Below the pieces are notes generated by a model. The model saw nothing but the letters and a program-made list of their open reading frames with translations, did not search any database and was not told where the DNA came from. DNA of 64,000 nt from Fictibacillus nanhaiensis (GTDB lineage: Bacteria > Bacillota > Bacilli > Bacillales > Fictibacillaceae), in assembly GCA_016401345.1 (NCBI GenBank), contig JAEACG010000001.1, forward strand, positions 806,001 through 870,000, given 5' to 3'. Positions 34,745 through 43,474 of the stretch are shown one piece after another. Position numbers and translations under genes: made by a program. The stretch's first letter is position 1. Each line of letters begins with the position of its first letter.

Positions 34745-35375
34745 TTCGTACTCCTGGTTGACTTTTATTAATCTCCACACTCACAACTGTTTGCCATGTT
34801 TCAGGTTTATGACATTTCATTGCAGGAGTTAAATAGATTTCTTTATAACTTGATTTCAGTGAAAGACTCTCTTGATCAGCAAAGTTCATGATTTCACTTA
34901 AAGTCTCAATTGAGTTTCGATAGTGACCTCTATGTAACTTTTGAACACAAGTGAGCGACTCATTAGAAATGAGTTGTAGTGTAGAAAGCTTGTTTCCCAA
35001 TCTCTTTTCAACGTGAAAACATGCTTCTTCAAATAATTCTTCGGTTATACAATCAGGTACTTGCATCATTTGAGTTGTAAGAGATCTGCTGTCATTCTTC
35101 TCGTGCCATAAAATCTCGTGAGGCATAAGAGTAAATTTATATCTCAACTTATTTTTTGTTAAATGTTTAAGCTGATTTACGACTTTCCAGACGATCCATT
35201 GCTCATCAACTGGTTCAGGTCTACCTGCCCAATCCATTTGATAATTCGTGTTCATCTCTTGCGTAACATACTTCATAGCTGGTATCTCACGAACAGCAAC
35301 TGGTCCCATCTTCATTTTATAGATCTCAGAATGAATGTTTCGATGGTCATGAGTCATTAAGTTCGTTTTCATCAT
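34737..35375 (-). CDS. GyrI-like small-molecule-binding domain protein
   Basis: This 212-aa protein resembles the GyrI-like/effector-binding (SOUL-related) fold. It has KMGPVAVREIPAMKYVTQEM near residue 20, MPHEILWHEKND in the middle and the C-terminal YKEIYLTPAMKCHKPETWQTVVSVEI with the conserved PETW-like end. No DNA-binding domain is attached, so it may bind or sequester a small hydrophobic ligand. The ATG at 35375 follows GGAGG. It overlaps the membrane-protein gene downstream. Confidence 0.7.
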   Translation of the reverse strand: MMKTNLMTHDHRNIHSEIYKMKMGPVAVREIPAMKYVTQEMNTNYQMDWAGRPEPVDEQWIVWKVVNQLKHLTKNKLRYKFTLMPHEILWHEKNDSRSLTTQMMQVPDCITEELFEEACFHVEKRLGNKLSTLQLISNESLTCVQKLHRGHYRNSIETLSEIMNFADQESLSLKSSYKEIYLTPAMKCHKPETWQTVVSVEINKSQPGVRNE

Positions 35376-35463
35376 AGCACCTCCTTCAATAAGGATTGGA
35401 AAATAATGATAATAAAAGAATAGCATAAAATAAACCGAATTTCTTTACAAAGGAGAGATTCAA

Positions 35464-35889
35464 TTGTACAAAAAGTGGCTAATAGGATTAGGAATGTTTT
35501 TGCTTTCCTTTGGAATCATCTTCATGCTTTTCAATACTTACTTCTTAGCTGTGACACCAGAAAAACACATGGAATGGATAGAAAGATACGGCTGGAAAGC
35601 AGACGTTTTTCTTCCACGTAAGAAAGTATTTGTGATTCCTATTCAGCCTGAGTTCCGGCATACATACCAACTTGCCGATGTTAATTTTCATGGTTTAGAA
35701 AAGGGCACTATTGAACAAAATATATATCGGCTAAAAGGGAATTGCGGGAATCATCATCTTGAAGCTGTCCTATTAACGTATGAAGAGAATATAATTGATA
35801 GCTTCATTCAACTGTCTGAAAGTGACCCTGGTATCGTTAAGATGATGGACCAACCTGTGTTCATGGAACAAATTTGTCAGAAGCAGTGA
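35464..35889 (+). CDS. Uncharacterised membrane-anchored protein (possible DUF4830)
   Basis: This 141-aa protein has one N-terminal membrane segment (LIGLGMFLLSFGIIFMLFNTYF) and an outer domain starting EWIERYGWKADVFLPRKKVFVIP, which resembles DUF4830. It contains two Cys (GNCGNH and QICQK) that could form a disulfide. The start is a TTG with GGAG eight bases upstream. It is monocistronic and divergent from the GyrI-like gene. The family assignment is tentative. Confidence 0.62.
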   Translation: MYKKWLIGLGMFLLSFGIIFMLFNTYFLAVTPEKHMEWIERYGWKADVFLPRKKVFVIPIQPEFRHTYQLADVNFHGLEKGTIEQNIYRLKGNCGNHHLEAVLLTYEENIIDSFIQLSESDPGIVKMMDQPVFMEQICQKQ

Positions 35890-35934
35890 TTCGTGCATCC
35901 TCTTTTTCTCTTCAGAAAGCTTTAAATACGCAAA

Positions 35935-35968
35935 AAAACACTTATTCCCCTAAAGTCACAAGTGTTTT
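35935..35968 (-). terminator. Terminator of the CobW-family gene
   Basis: AAAACACTT (35935-35943) pairs with AAGTGTTTT (35960-35968). T-rich sequence follows on the minus strand. It may also serve the convergent 35464 gene. Confidence 0.75.
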
Positions 35969-35978
35969 CTCTTTTTCT

Positions 35979-36896
35979 CTATTTACTTCTTACTTCAACT
36001 TCACTCAGCCCTCTTGTTAACTGATCAGAATCAAGATCTTCACCAATAAAAACAAGTCTTAGCGGCATCTTCATCAACTCTTTTTCATATGTAGGCAATC
36101 CATATGAGTACTGAAAGAGATAAATTTGATCTATAAATTGAATATACCCTTTAATTCTATAGATTGATGAAGGTACATTTCTGAGCCAGTGTTCAAACAA
36201 CTCTTTATTCACAGGTGCTTCAAACCTATACATAAATGTTTTCACTTTTAGTTTTTCTGCTGACACAGATTGATGTTCTGATCGTTGCTTTACCGAAAGT
36301 GAAAAAAGTTGGGATAGTTCTACTTTTGCAAAATCTGTTAATACAAAAGGAGTTCCTTCATTCAACCTTGTTGAATCACTCGTAAGTTGCCTCTTCTGTT
36401 TCTCCGTCAAAGCGCTTGTTTTGTTCCACACGATGTAATCGGCGTGTTTGATCTGCTCCATCATGAGCATTTTCGCCTGAACATTCATTCCCTCACGATC
36501 CAACCATCGAGGCGCGTCCATGACTGAAATAATTCCTGATATCTGTAAATCGTCGATTAGATACGGTGACAAACAGGCATCAAGAACATCTATAGGATGA
36601 GCTACACCTGTTGCTTCAATGATCAAAGTATCCAGTTCATTTTCCTTACAAAGTCCCCAAAGCTGTTTTTCAAGCTGATCTGATAAAGAGCAGCATATAC
36701 AGCCGTTGAGAAGTTCTTTTAGTGGCACATCTTCTGGAACACTATCAGAATCTATTGAAACTTTCCCGATCTCATTCATCAACACAGCCGTTTTATGATT
36801 ATGTTCTTTTTCATACGCTAGCAGCTGTTTGAGTAACGTTGTTTTTCCACTTCCTAAAAAGCCAGCTAGAATAATAACATTTGCTTTCTTTTTCAT
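35979..36896 (-). CDS. CobW/COG0523-family metal-chaperone GTPase
   Basis: This 305-aa protein has Walker A GFLGSGKTTLLKQL near residue 12, the metal-binding LNGCICCSL (CxCC) near 63, IIEATGVAHPIDV near 92 and NKTS near 155. A C-terminal CobW_C domain follows. COG0523 GTPases insert or distribute Zn2+, Co2+ or related metals; Bacillus relatives such as YciC/ZagA respond to zinc. The ATG at 36896 has GAGGTG upstream. No Zur box is visible. It is monocistronic. Confidence 0.85.
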   Translation of the reverse strand: MKKKANVIILAGFLGSGKTTLLKQLLAYEKEHNHKTAVLMNEIGKVSIDSDSVPEDVPLKELLNGCICCSLSDQLEKQLWGLCKENELDTLIIEATGVAHPIDVLDACLSPYLIDDLQISGIISVMDAPRWLDREGMNVQAKMLMMEQIKHADYIVWNKTSALTEKQKRQLTSDSTRLNEGTPFVLTDFAKVELSQLFSLSVKQRSEHQSVSAEKLKVKTFMYRFEAPVNKELFEHWLRNVPSSIYRIKGYIQFIDQIYLFQYSYGLPTYEKELMKMPLRLVFIGEDLDSDQLTRGLSEVEVRSK

Positions 36897-36969
36897 CGTA
36901 CACCTCAAACTTAATTCTTTTATATGGCATCAATTTCTTCATTTTAACACAAAACAAAAAACAGCCTAT

Positions 36970-37548
36970 TTACAGGCTGTTAACATTAAGTTTAGCTAAT
37001 AATTTTTTTATGATATCAAGGCTTACTTCTTCCCAAAGAGCATGGTCAGTCGTAAACAAACTAGAGATACGATCAGCAAATAGTTTGAATGCTTTTTCAT
37101 ATCGTGGATCTTCTTTAGAAGGTATCTTCTTTTTGCGTTCTTCTACGATCTGCTGCAATTTTGGTGCACGCGGCCCCCACTTTACAACCTCTTTGCCCTT
37201 TTCATCAATAAAGATGATGATGGGAATTGATTTTGCTTTTGCAGTTAGGTATCGATCCATTAATTCCGGATGCTGGTCGCGTAAGATAAAGCGGATATCT
37301 ATAAGTGCTTCATCTGCCATGCGCATAAAAACAGGAAGATTCAACATCGCATCGCCACACCAATCTTCGGTAATAACGATCGCTCTCAACCGGTTTTTTT
37401 GGATGCCTTGCAACGCATCTTTCATAGGTTCAGGCAGTACGAATGAATTATATATCGTAAGCAAGTTTTCCTTGTGTGTTTTCATTGAATGGATATATGC
37501 ATAGCGTGTCATGCCTTTATCGAACCATGTATTGAGGTCAGTCATCAT
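36970..37548 (-). CDS. Thioredoxin-like protein with single active-site Cys
   Basis: This 192-aa protein has a thioredoxin-fold core: IVITEDWCGDAMLNLPVF near residue 60 and SIPIIIFIDEKGKEVVKWGPR near 108, with a cis-Pro context. The motif is WCGDA, so only one redox Cys is present, as in the Thioredoxin_9 group; it cannot form the usual CxxC disulfide. It is helix-rich and cytoplasmic. RBS: GGGAGG. The role is unknown. Confidence 0.78.
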   Translation of the reverse strand: MMTDLNTWFDKGMTRYAYIHSMKTHKENLLTIYNSFVLPEPMKDALQGIQKNRLRAIVITEDWCGDAMLNLPVFMRMADEALIDIRFILRDQHPELMDRYLTAKAKSIPIIIFIDEKGKEVVKWGPRAPKLQQIVEERKKKIPSKEDPRYEKAFKLFADRISSLFTTDHALWEEVSLDIIKKLLAKLNVNSL

Positions 37549-37644
37549 CCTGTGTTCCTCCCTGTTTATCTTGTATTCTTATTTTAACCAAACAAGGGGG
37601 AGTTGTGGCAACGAAAACGCCTTAAATTTATTTTTTTGGTTCTT

Positions 37645-37746
37645 TTAACCTGCTCTCAGCTTTTTCTGGAGTTGGGAAACAGCGAATAAAAGCAGGTATC
37701 TCTCATTCGGCGTTAACCGGAGCCAGTCCTTCGCTTTGTACTTCAT
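37645..37746 (-). CDS. Possible 33-aa protein
   Basis: An ORF reading MKYKAKDWLRLTPNERYL and ending with Lys/Arg-rich residues lies behind AAAGGTGG, eight bases from the ATG. The peptide is amphipathic and basic with no signal sequence. A TATGAT hexamer lies 35 bp upstream. I do not recognise it, and coding rests only on the ribosome site and reasonable codons. Confidence 0.42.
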   Translation of the reverse strand: MKYKAKDWLRLTPNERYLLLFAVSQLQKKLRAG

Positions 37747-37971
37747 ACTGATTTCCACCTTTCACTAACATTTATCATACGTAACTATCTAATACCTCTT
37801 TTCACATAAAAGAAAACTTTTTTTAACACATAAGTTTTCGTCATTTATTGAGGAATTTCGCATTATTGCTCTTATTTTCTTTTTTCTCCTATAATTTTTT
37901 CCGAAAGAAGACGGGTTTCTTTTCATAAAAATAAGGGAATGGATACGAAAACAGGGGAGGGGTTATATGGT

Positions 37972-38478
37972 ATGAAAATGCTTAGCGAAGATGTCAAAAC
38001 TTTATTCTTTACAGACGATGGGAAGATTCCGAATCATCCTTCCTGGCCAGTTTTGCTATACGTAGGTAAATTAAAAGAGCCACAGGATGCATTAGACGTT
38101 TTTGAACAAAACGGCTGGACAAATGGTTGGAAGAACGGTGTTTTTGATTATCATCATTATCATAGCAATACACATGAAGTTCTCGGAGTTATGAGCGGCG
38201 AGGCTGTCCTTCTTCTTGGAGGAGAGGATGGCGTGTCAGTTACTGTTTCAAAAGGGGATGTCATCGTACTCCCTGCTGGTACTGGACATAAGTGTATCGG
38301 TAGCAGCACGGATTTCAAAGTAGCTGGAGCTTACCCAAACGGTATGGAGCACAACTTAAAAAAGGGTGAACCTGCTGATCGACCTGCTGTATTAGATGAT
38401 ATTATGCTCGTACCTTTACCTGATAAAGATCCTCTTTTTGGAAGTGATGGTCCTCTGATGGAATTGTGGAAAAGTTAA
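37972..38478 (+). CDS. Cupin-domain protein (YjlB-like)
   Basis: This 168-aa protein has a single cupin barrel: motif 1 is HYHSNTHEVLGVMSGEAVLLLGG and motif 2 is KGDVIVLPAGTGHKCIG. The two His and the Glu of motif 1, with the His of motif 2, form a metal site. The opening TLFFTDDGKIPNHPSWPVL matches the YjlB group of Bacillus, of unknown function. The ATG at 37972 has GGGGAGGGG nine bases upstream; the longer frame begins before that site. It is monocistronic. Confidence 0.82.
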   Translation: MKMLSEDVKTLFFTDDGKIPNHPSWPVLLYVGKLKEPQDALDVFEQNGWTNGWKNGVFDYHHYHSNTHEVLGVMSGEAVLLLGGEDGVSVTVSKGDVIVLPAGTGHKCIGSSTDFKVAGAYPNGMEHNLKKGEPADRPAVLDDIMLVPLPDKDPLFGSDGPLMELWKS

Positions 38479-38489
38479 TGAATACATGC

Positions 38490-38522
38490 AAAGAGTGCCC
38501 TCCAAAGTGAAGAGCACTCTTT
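38490..38522. terminator. Bidirectional terminator
   Basis: AAAGAGTGC (38490-38498) pairs with GCACTCTTT (38514-38522) between convergent genes. A T-run follows. Confidence 0.85.
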
Positions 38523-38523
38523 T

Positions 38524-39627
38524 TTATAAATTTGAATTCTCTCTCCACCATTTGGAGCTAGATCGTAACTCTGAGCCAATAGTTACTGTCTCACCAATCT
38601 GAGGTGTACATATTTTAACATTCATTTTTGTTGCAGCATTTACAGCTCTTTCAACAGGGTCTGTCCAATCGTGCAAAGATAGTGTAAAAGCTCCCCAATG
38701 GATTGGAATCATGACTGTGCCTCTTACGTCAATGTGTGCTTGTACTGTTTCTTCAGGCATCATATGTATCGCAGCCCACTTCTCATGATATTGTCCACAT
38801 TCCATTAAAGAGAGATCAAATGGTCCATATTGATCTCCTATCTCTTTAAAGTGTGGCCCATATCCACTGTCTCCACTAAAATAAATGTTAGATTGCTTTC
38901 CTTGAATAATCCAAGAACACCATAGAGTTGAGTTACGGTCAGTTATGCTTCTTCCTGAAAAATGGCGTGCTGGCGCACAGATTAATGAAATTTCACCGAC
39001 TTTTATTTCATCCCACCAATTACATTCCTTTATACGTTCTGGTTCCACTCCCCACCTCTTTAAATGTCCAGCAACACCAAGCGGGACAACAAACTGTTTC
39101 ACTTTATGTTTGAGTTGTTTGATGGTTCCATAATCCAGATGGTCATAATGATCATGTGACAAAACCACTAGATCCACTTGGGGAAGTTCTTCAATTTTAA
39201 AAGGCAGTTCTTTGCTATAACGTTTGTTTCCAAACCAGGGAACCGGGGATGGCGCGGAGCCGAACATAGGATCGATAAGTATGCGTTTTTTTTCCATCTC
39301 TATCAATAATGCAGAATGTCCAAACCAAGTTACCCTTGTTTCATGATTTGCTTTTTCAGGTAACTGAAACGAGTGTATAGGAATTGCTTTCTTAGGCTGA
39401 CGATTCGGGCTTCCACTTAAAAATTCTTTTAATACAGGGAGCATAGAGCGTAGGTCGGAAGTCATCACTGTTTCTATCTGATTGGTAAAAATACCTTTTT
39501 GATAGTGTTCAACTGGTTCATAGGTGCTCCTATCATGTTTTGAAGGTTTCTTTCCAAAAACAGGATGAAACATCATAAATAAAAATACAGCAGCTACAAT
39601 TACAAGTAGAATGCCTAATAAAAGCAT
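38524..39627 (-). CDS. Membrane-anchored metallo-beta-lactamase-fold hydrolase (NAPE-PLD-like)
   Basis: This 367-aa protein has one N-terminal membrane segment and then a metallo-hydrolase domain. That domain shows VTWFGHSALLIEMEKKRILIDP near residue 99, the metal motif SHDHYDHLD near 157, APARHFSGRS near 216, YFSGDSGYG near 250 and MIPIHWGAFTLSLHDW near 307. The order matches N-acyl-phosphatidylethanolamine phospholipase D-like hydrolases (lactonase_2 group). Phospholipid or lactone hydrolysis is inferred. It is monocistronic. Confidence 0.85.
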   Translation of the reverse strand: MLLLGILLVIVAAVFLFMMFHPVFGKKPSKHDRSTYEPVEHYQKGIFTNQIETVMTSDLRSMLPVLKEFLSGSPNRQPKKAIPIHSFQLPEKANHETRVTWFGHSALLIEMEKKRILIDPMFGSAPSPVPWFGNKRYSKELPFKIEELPQVDLVVLSHDHYDHLDYGTIKQLKHKVKQFVVPLGVAGHLKRWGVEPERIKECNWWDEIKVGEISLICAPARHFSGRSITDRNSTLWCSWIIQGKQSNIYFSGDSGYGPHFKEIGDQYGPFDLSLMECGQYHEKWAAIHMMPEETVQAHIDVRGTVMIPIHWGAFTLSLHDWTDPVERAVNAATKMNVKICTPQIGETVTIGSELRSSSKWWRENSNL

Positions 39628-39870
39628 AGTTACGTTCCTCTCTATTTTACAGTAGTGCTCATATATTACTCCTTTTCAAATCATAGAAGCAACTTTCCAG
39701 TACTTTTTCTCCCTATGAAAAGCGAACAACCTGGAGCAGAAATCAACTACTTTCAAAGAGCATCAATAAATACGAACACATTCTTCTGAGTACTTAAAAA
39801 AACGACAAAAAAGCTAATCCATGTGAAAATACCTCATCTCACTGAATCAGCTTTTATTCCATCTATTCAT

Positions 39871-40047
39871 TTAAGCACTTTCCTTTTCCTTTTTCTTTAC
39901 TGCTTTCTTTCGCTTTCTTTTCTTTTTCTTTTGAAGCTCTTCTTCTTTTGCCCGATTCTTTGCTCGTCTGCTTATCTCTTCATAGATTCTAATGCAAAGT
40001 GTCGCAAAGCTGATCAGCAACGCAATAATTTTGTACGCCATCCCCAT
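39871..40047 (-). CDS. 58-aa membrane-anchored Lys/Arg-rich protein
   Basis: The ORF begins MGMAYKIIALLISFATLCI, a single membrane segment, and continues into a tail of alternating Lys, Arg and Glu (about 20 Lys in the last 35 residues). AAAGGG lies before the first ATG; a second ATG is two codons on. It sits 35 bp after the intracellular protease gene and may be cotranscribed. A weak AAAAGCT/AGCTTTT hairpin lies downstream near 39808-39855. The function is unknown; a basic cytoplasmic tail could bind nucleic acid or lipid head groups. Confidence 0.6.
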   Translation of the reverse strand: MGMAYKIIALLISFATLCIRIYEEISRRAKNRAKEEELQKKKKRKRKKAVKKKEKESA

Positions 40048-40081
40048 ACACGCCCTTTCTTCCTAAGAAACGGGGCAAACT

Positions 40082-41086
40082 TTATGATTCTGACTCTTTC
40101 GCTGCAGCCGTTTCAATAGGAGTTCTCATCGCTCTTAAATTCTCCTGATCGCAAACTGCTTTTTCTTGTGCATTTAAAACTAGCAATCCATTTCCTTCTG
40201 CTTTCTTTGTTAATCCGATACTTAACGTATTTTTTACCAATTGAGCGTAAACCTCCGCTTCTGAAAGTTCACGGCCAAACAATTTTTCTTCTCGTTCAAT
40301 CAGTAATGCAGCTGCTCCCGATACATGAGGCGTCGCCATCGAAGTTCCGGACAACTTGGCGTATTTATTTCCTGGATAAGTAGAAACCACATCTACGCCT
40401 GGAGCAACAAGGTCAATCTCATCATTCGTGTTCGAGAATGGAGCAAGTTTCATTTTCGCATCTACTGCACCAACTTGTACTACTTCTTTGTACGCCCCAG
40501 GATAAGCGTGCTCATTCGTATTCTCTTTGTTATCCCCTTCGTTACCTGCAGCACATACCACAAGCACATCTTCCAATACTGCTTGCTGAATCGCTTCGTG
40601 TAACTCAGGTACATCCGTCGGTCCACCAAGAGACATCGAGATCACACGTACTCTTTCTCCGTTTTCTCCTCTCCATCTGACTGAGTAATCAATAGCATCG
40701 ATGATTCCTTGATATGATCCACCGCCATCTTTACCAAGAACTCTACAGATCAAGAGTTTCACATCTGGAGCCACACCAGCTACACCGGCATTGTTTAAAG
40801 TAGCTGCAATCGTACCTGCAACATGTGTTCCGTGATAGTGGGCATCTTGATAATCTTCTTCATTCCCATCAACAAAATTCCGTCCATCAATGACCCTTTC
40901 AGCAAGTTCCGGATGGCTCGTGTCACAACCTGTATCTAGTACGGCAACAACCACACCCTTTCCTTTTTCACCTTCACGCCAAAAAGCTGGTGCATTGATC
41001 ATCTCGACTCCGTATGGAATCTCTTCTTTTGATTCTTCTATGACTTCTTCTAACACAAACGGAATTAAGCAAACTTCACTCATCAT
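40082..41086 (-). CDS. Intracellular subtilisin-like serine protease (Isp type)
   Basis: This 334-aa S8 protease has no signal peptide. Its catalytic triad is D51 (AVLDTGCD), H85 (HGTHVAGT) and S249 (GTSMATPH), with oxyanion N182 (AAGNEGDN). The N-terminal VCLIPF resembles the LIPY-type inhibitory extension that keeps intracellular subtilisins inactive until cleaved. It degrades cytoplasmic proteins, mostly in stationary phase, in related species. GGAGG precedes the ATG. It lies next to the secreted subtilase gene on the same strand, 354 bp away, with a terminator between. Confidence 0.92.
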   Translation of the reverse strand: MMSEVCLIPFVLEEVIEESKEEIPYGVEMINAPAFWREGEKGKGVVVAVLDTGCDTSHPELAERVIDGRNFVDGNEEDYQDAHYHGTHVAGTIAATLNNAGVAGVAPDVKLLICRVLGKDGGGSYQGIIDAIDYSVRWRGENGERVRVISMSLGGPTDVPELHEAIQQAVLEDVLVVCAAGNEGDNKENTNEHAYPGAYKEVVQVGAVDAKMKLAPFSNTNDEIDLVAPGVDVVSTYPGNKYAKLSGTSMATPHVSGAAALLIEREEKLFGRELSEAEVYAQLVKNTLSIGLTKKAEGNGLLVLNAQEKAVCDQENLRAMRTPIETAAAKESES

Positions 41087-41440
41087 CTTTACCTCCTTTT
41101 TAATTAAAAAGAATGTTTTGTAAAGAAAGTGACGCTAGGAAATACAAGGGGAATTTCTGAACCTCCCTTCTTATAGAATGTAATACACGTAAGAAAAAAG
41201 ATTCTAGTTGAGGTTTTATATTACTATTCTACCAAATTGTTAAAAGTTACCACAAGTCCTGTATTTAAAATGAGCTATTAAGTCTACATCGACATTTTAC
41301 GCAATGCGAACATATGTCCTTATCCTTAAATTCCAACACAATTCGACAAGAATTGCTAGTTCTATTAAACTATGGTAAACAAAAAACTTCCCAGGCTAGA
41401 ACAAATCTAGCCTGGGAAGTTTGAAAGTATAAATAAAAGA
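41087..41440. other. 354-bp gap between the two protease genes
   Basis: The gap holds the terminator at 41384-41422 and an interrupted palindrome, CAATTC-GACAA-GAATTG, at 41339-41355. No supported small ORF is seen. A promoter for the intracellular protease gene must lie here, but no clear -35/-10 pair stands out. Confidence 0.5.
41384..41422 (-). terminator. Terminator of the secreted protease gene
   Basis: A perfect 16-bp inverted repeat (41384-41399 and 41407-41422) with a seven-base loop. On the minus strand T-rich sequence follows. Confidence 0.93.
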
Positions 41441-42601
41441 TTAGTAGCGTACTGCGTCTGCTGCGTTTACACGGCCTTTAGAGTAGTAAGATCCTGTTCC
41501 TGAGATTGGATCTGCAGTGTTCTCGATTGCAGCACGGATATTAGAAGCACTTCTTCCTTGTGAAGCAAGTAAGCCTGCAACACCAGCTACTAGAGGACAA
41601 GCCATGGATGTACCAGACATGTAAGCATATCCCCCATTACGTACAGTAGAAGCGATGTCTACACCAGGAGCAGCAACGTCAACCCAAGATCCATAGTTAG
41701 AGAAAGAAGCACGAAGGTCATTGCGGTCAGTTGCAGCTACTGCAATGGCACCCGAATAGTATGCTGGGTAGCTAGGTGCTGAAGTGTTTTCGTTACCTGC
41801 TGCGGCAACTACAACTACTCCTTTAGAGACCGCATAGTTTACTGCGTTTTGTAATGAAGTTGCAGATCCAGGTCCGCCAAGACTTAGTGAAACTACTTTT
41901 GCTCCGTTATCTACAGCATGGTAGATTCCGTTCGCAACATCATCAAGAGATCCGCTTCCGTTCGCATCAAGTACACGTACAGCATAGATAGATACGTTTG
42001 GTGCCATACCTGCGATACCTCTAGCGTTATTCGTTGCAGCTGCTGCGATACCAGCAGCATGTGTTCCGTGGTCGTTCTGATCCATTGGATCCCAATCATC
42101 ACTTACATAGTCATACCCTTTAATGACTTTTCCAGCTAGATCAGGGTGATTGTAATCAACACCTGTATCAATGATTGCTATTTTTGTAGTAGATGAACCG
42201 CGTGTGATGTCCCAAGCTGATTGAGCACTTACTTTTTGAGGTGCATATTGTACTCCGTTTGAGAAATACGTGTCATTTGGAGTCCAGCTCGCATGGTATG
42301 TATAGTTTGGCTCTGCATACTCTACATCTCCACTCGCTTCATATTCTGCAATGGCTGCATCTACGTTTCCGTCTTTTACTTTGATTACATGAAACTTAGA
42401 GCCTTTTTCTTTAACTTCATCTTTTCCTTTTACTGCTAGAGACTTTACTTTTGACTCTGACACGCTGTCTTTAAATTTTACGATAATTTCTTGAGGTGTA
42501 ACCTTTGCTTTCACCTCTGTGCTTTTTGCAGCTGCCGCTGGTGTTGCAAGTGAAACTACTAATGGTAAAACCGCTGCCATCGTGGCAATCTTCTTAATCA
42601 T
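41441..42601 (-). CDS. Secreted subtilisin-family serine protease
   Basis: This 386-aa preproprotein has a signal peptide (residues 1 to about 25, ending AAAA) and an I9-type propeptide (about 30-105). The S8 domain carries D145 (IIDTGVDYNHPDL), H178 (DHGTHAAG), N270 (AAAGNENT) and S332 (GTSMACPLVAG). The serine motif is unusual: the canonical His five residues after Ser is Leu337 and Thr is Cys335, leaving a free Cys. It degrades extracellular protein. It is monocistronic with a 16-bp terminator. Confidence 0.92.
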   Translation of the reverse strand: MIKKIATMAAVLPLVVSLATPAAAAKSTEVKAKVTPQEIIVKFKDSVSESKVKSLAVKGKDEVKEKGSKFHVIKVKDGNVDAAIAEYEASGDVEYAEPNYTYHASWTPNDTYFSNGVQYAPQKVSAQSAWDITRGSSTTKIAIIDTGVDYNHPDLAGKVIKGYDYVSDDWDPMDQNDHGTHAAGIAAAATNNARGIAGMAPNVSIYAVRVLDANGSGSLDDVANGIYHAVDNGAKVVSLSLGGPGSATSLQNAVNYAVSKGVVVVAAAGNENTSAPSYPAYYSGAIAVAATDRNDLRASFSNYGSWVDVAAPGVDIASTVRNGGYAYMSGTSMACPLVAGVAGLLASQGRSASNIRAAIENTADPISGTGSYYSKGRVNAADAVRY

Positions 42602-42906
42602 TTACTTCACTCCTCTAATTTGGTGTTGAACTACAATTTCTAATATAGAGCCCAATTTACAGAAAATAAAGAAGAATTTTACTATTCTAACAAAAACAAA
42701 TATAAACTACTAATTTTTAAAAGTTTTAACTTAAAATAGGAATAAAGTCATTGATTAGACTCTTATTTTATTACTTCTTTCCTCATCTAGACGTAGCTAT
42801 GACCTAGTATGAAGAGTGATTTTTTTAGAATTAAAAAGCTTAAGAGTTTAAAATCTTCTGCAAGAGGAATACCTAAAGAAGAAACTTATTTTGGAGGGAT
42901 GTTCAC
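42602..42906. other. 305-bp divergent intergenic region
   Basis: A/T-rich DNA between the secreted protease and peroxiredoxin genes. On the minus strand TTTATT-17-TATATT about 50-75 bp before the protease start is a weak promoter candidate. An ORF on the plus strand beginning at 42809 has no ribosome site and overlaps the peroxiredoxin gene. No repeats or strong hairpins were found. Confidence 0.45.
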
Positions 42907-43401
42907 ATGTTACAAACAGGAGACACTGCACCTGACTTTACTATTAAATCCGAAACCGGAGAATCTTTCTCCTTTTACAATCACCTTGAAAAAGATGATC
43001 GTTTTCACTTACTTGTCTTCTTCCGTGGTGAATGGTGCCCGGTATGTAATGATCAATTGAAAGAGCTAGAGCAAAATATTGATACATTCAAAGAATTGAA
43101 TACTCACATCATCGCGATTTCTACTGATGAAGAACAAAACCTAAAGAAGATGAAGGACAAACATTCCCTTTCTTTTCCTGTTTTCAGTGATACAGAGCGT
43201 GTGGCGGGAGAAATATATGGGGTTCAATACCATAACGGAAAATTATATGACGATCATGGTGAACATGGAGAACCAGCGTTATTTTTAGTTGATGATCAAA
43301 AACGAGTTGTCTATTTTGATATTCAAACAGGACCTTTCGGACGACCAACAGCAGAAGATTTAAGAAAGACAATAAAATATATTAAAAAAACGTTAAGATA
43401 A
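42907..43401 (+). CDS. Peroxiredoxin-like redoxin (AhpC/TSA family)
   Basis: This 164-aa protein has a thioredoxin-fold core with the redox motif FFRGEWCPVCNDQLKEL near residue 43 (CxxC, with the peroxidatic-type WCPxC context). It continues with IIAISTDEEQNLKKMK and FPVFSDTERVAGEIYGV. It belongs to the peroxiredoxin-like group that reduces peroxides or thiols in the cytoplasm. GGAGGG precedes the ATG. It is monocistronic, with a strong hairpin at the end. Confidence 0.85.
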   Translation: MLQTGDTAPDFTIKSETGESFSFYNHLEKDDRFHLLVFFRGEWCPVCNDQLKELEQNIDTFKELNTHIIAISTDEEQNLKKMKDKHSLSFPVFSDTERVAGEIYGVQYHNGKLYDDHGEHGEPALFLVDDQKRVVYFDIQTGPFGRPTAEDLRKTIKYIKKTLR

Positions 43402-43408
43402 TATAAGA

Positions 43409-43449
43409 AAACGACGAAGCGAGGCAGTACCAACCTCACTTCGTCGTTT
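43409..43449. terminator. Bidirectional terminator
   Basis: An 11-bp perfect outer stem (43409-43419 and 43439-43449) with an inner GAGG/CCTC pair, between convergent genes. Confidence 0.9.
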
Positions 43450-43474
43450 GTTGTTTTCAGGTTTGTGAATCCAC

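Noticed and set aside
39823-40119. 98-aa plus-strand ORF rich in Phe and Leu
   Set aside because: It is the complement of the Lys-rich 58-aa gene and of the protease 3' end; composition is an antisense artefact and there is no ribosome site.
42809-43060. 83-aa plus-strand ORF before the peroxiredoxin gene
   Set aside because: No ribosome site and it overlaps the peroxiredoxin start in another frame.
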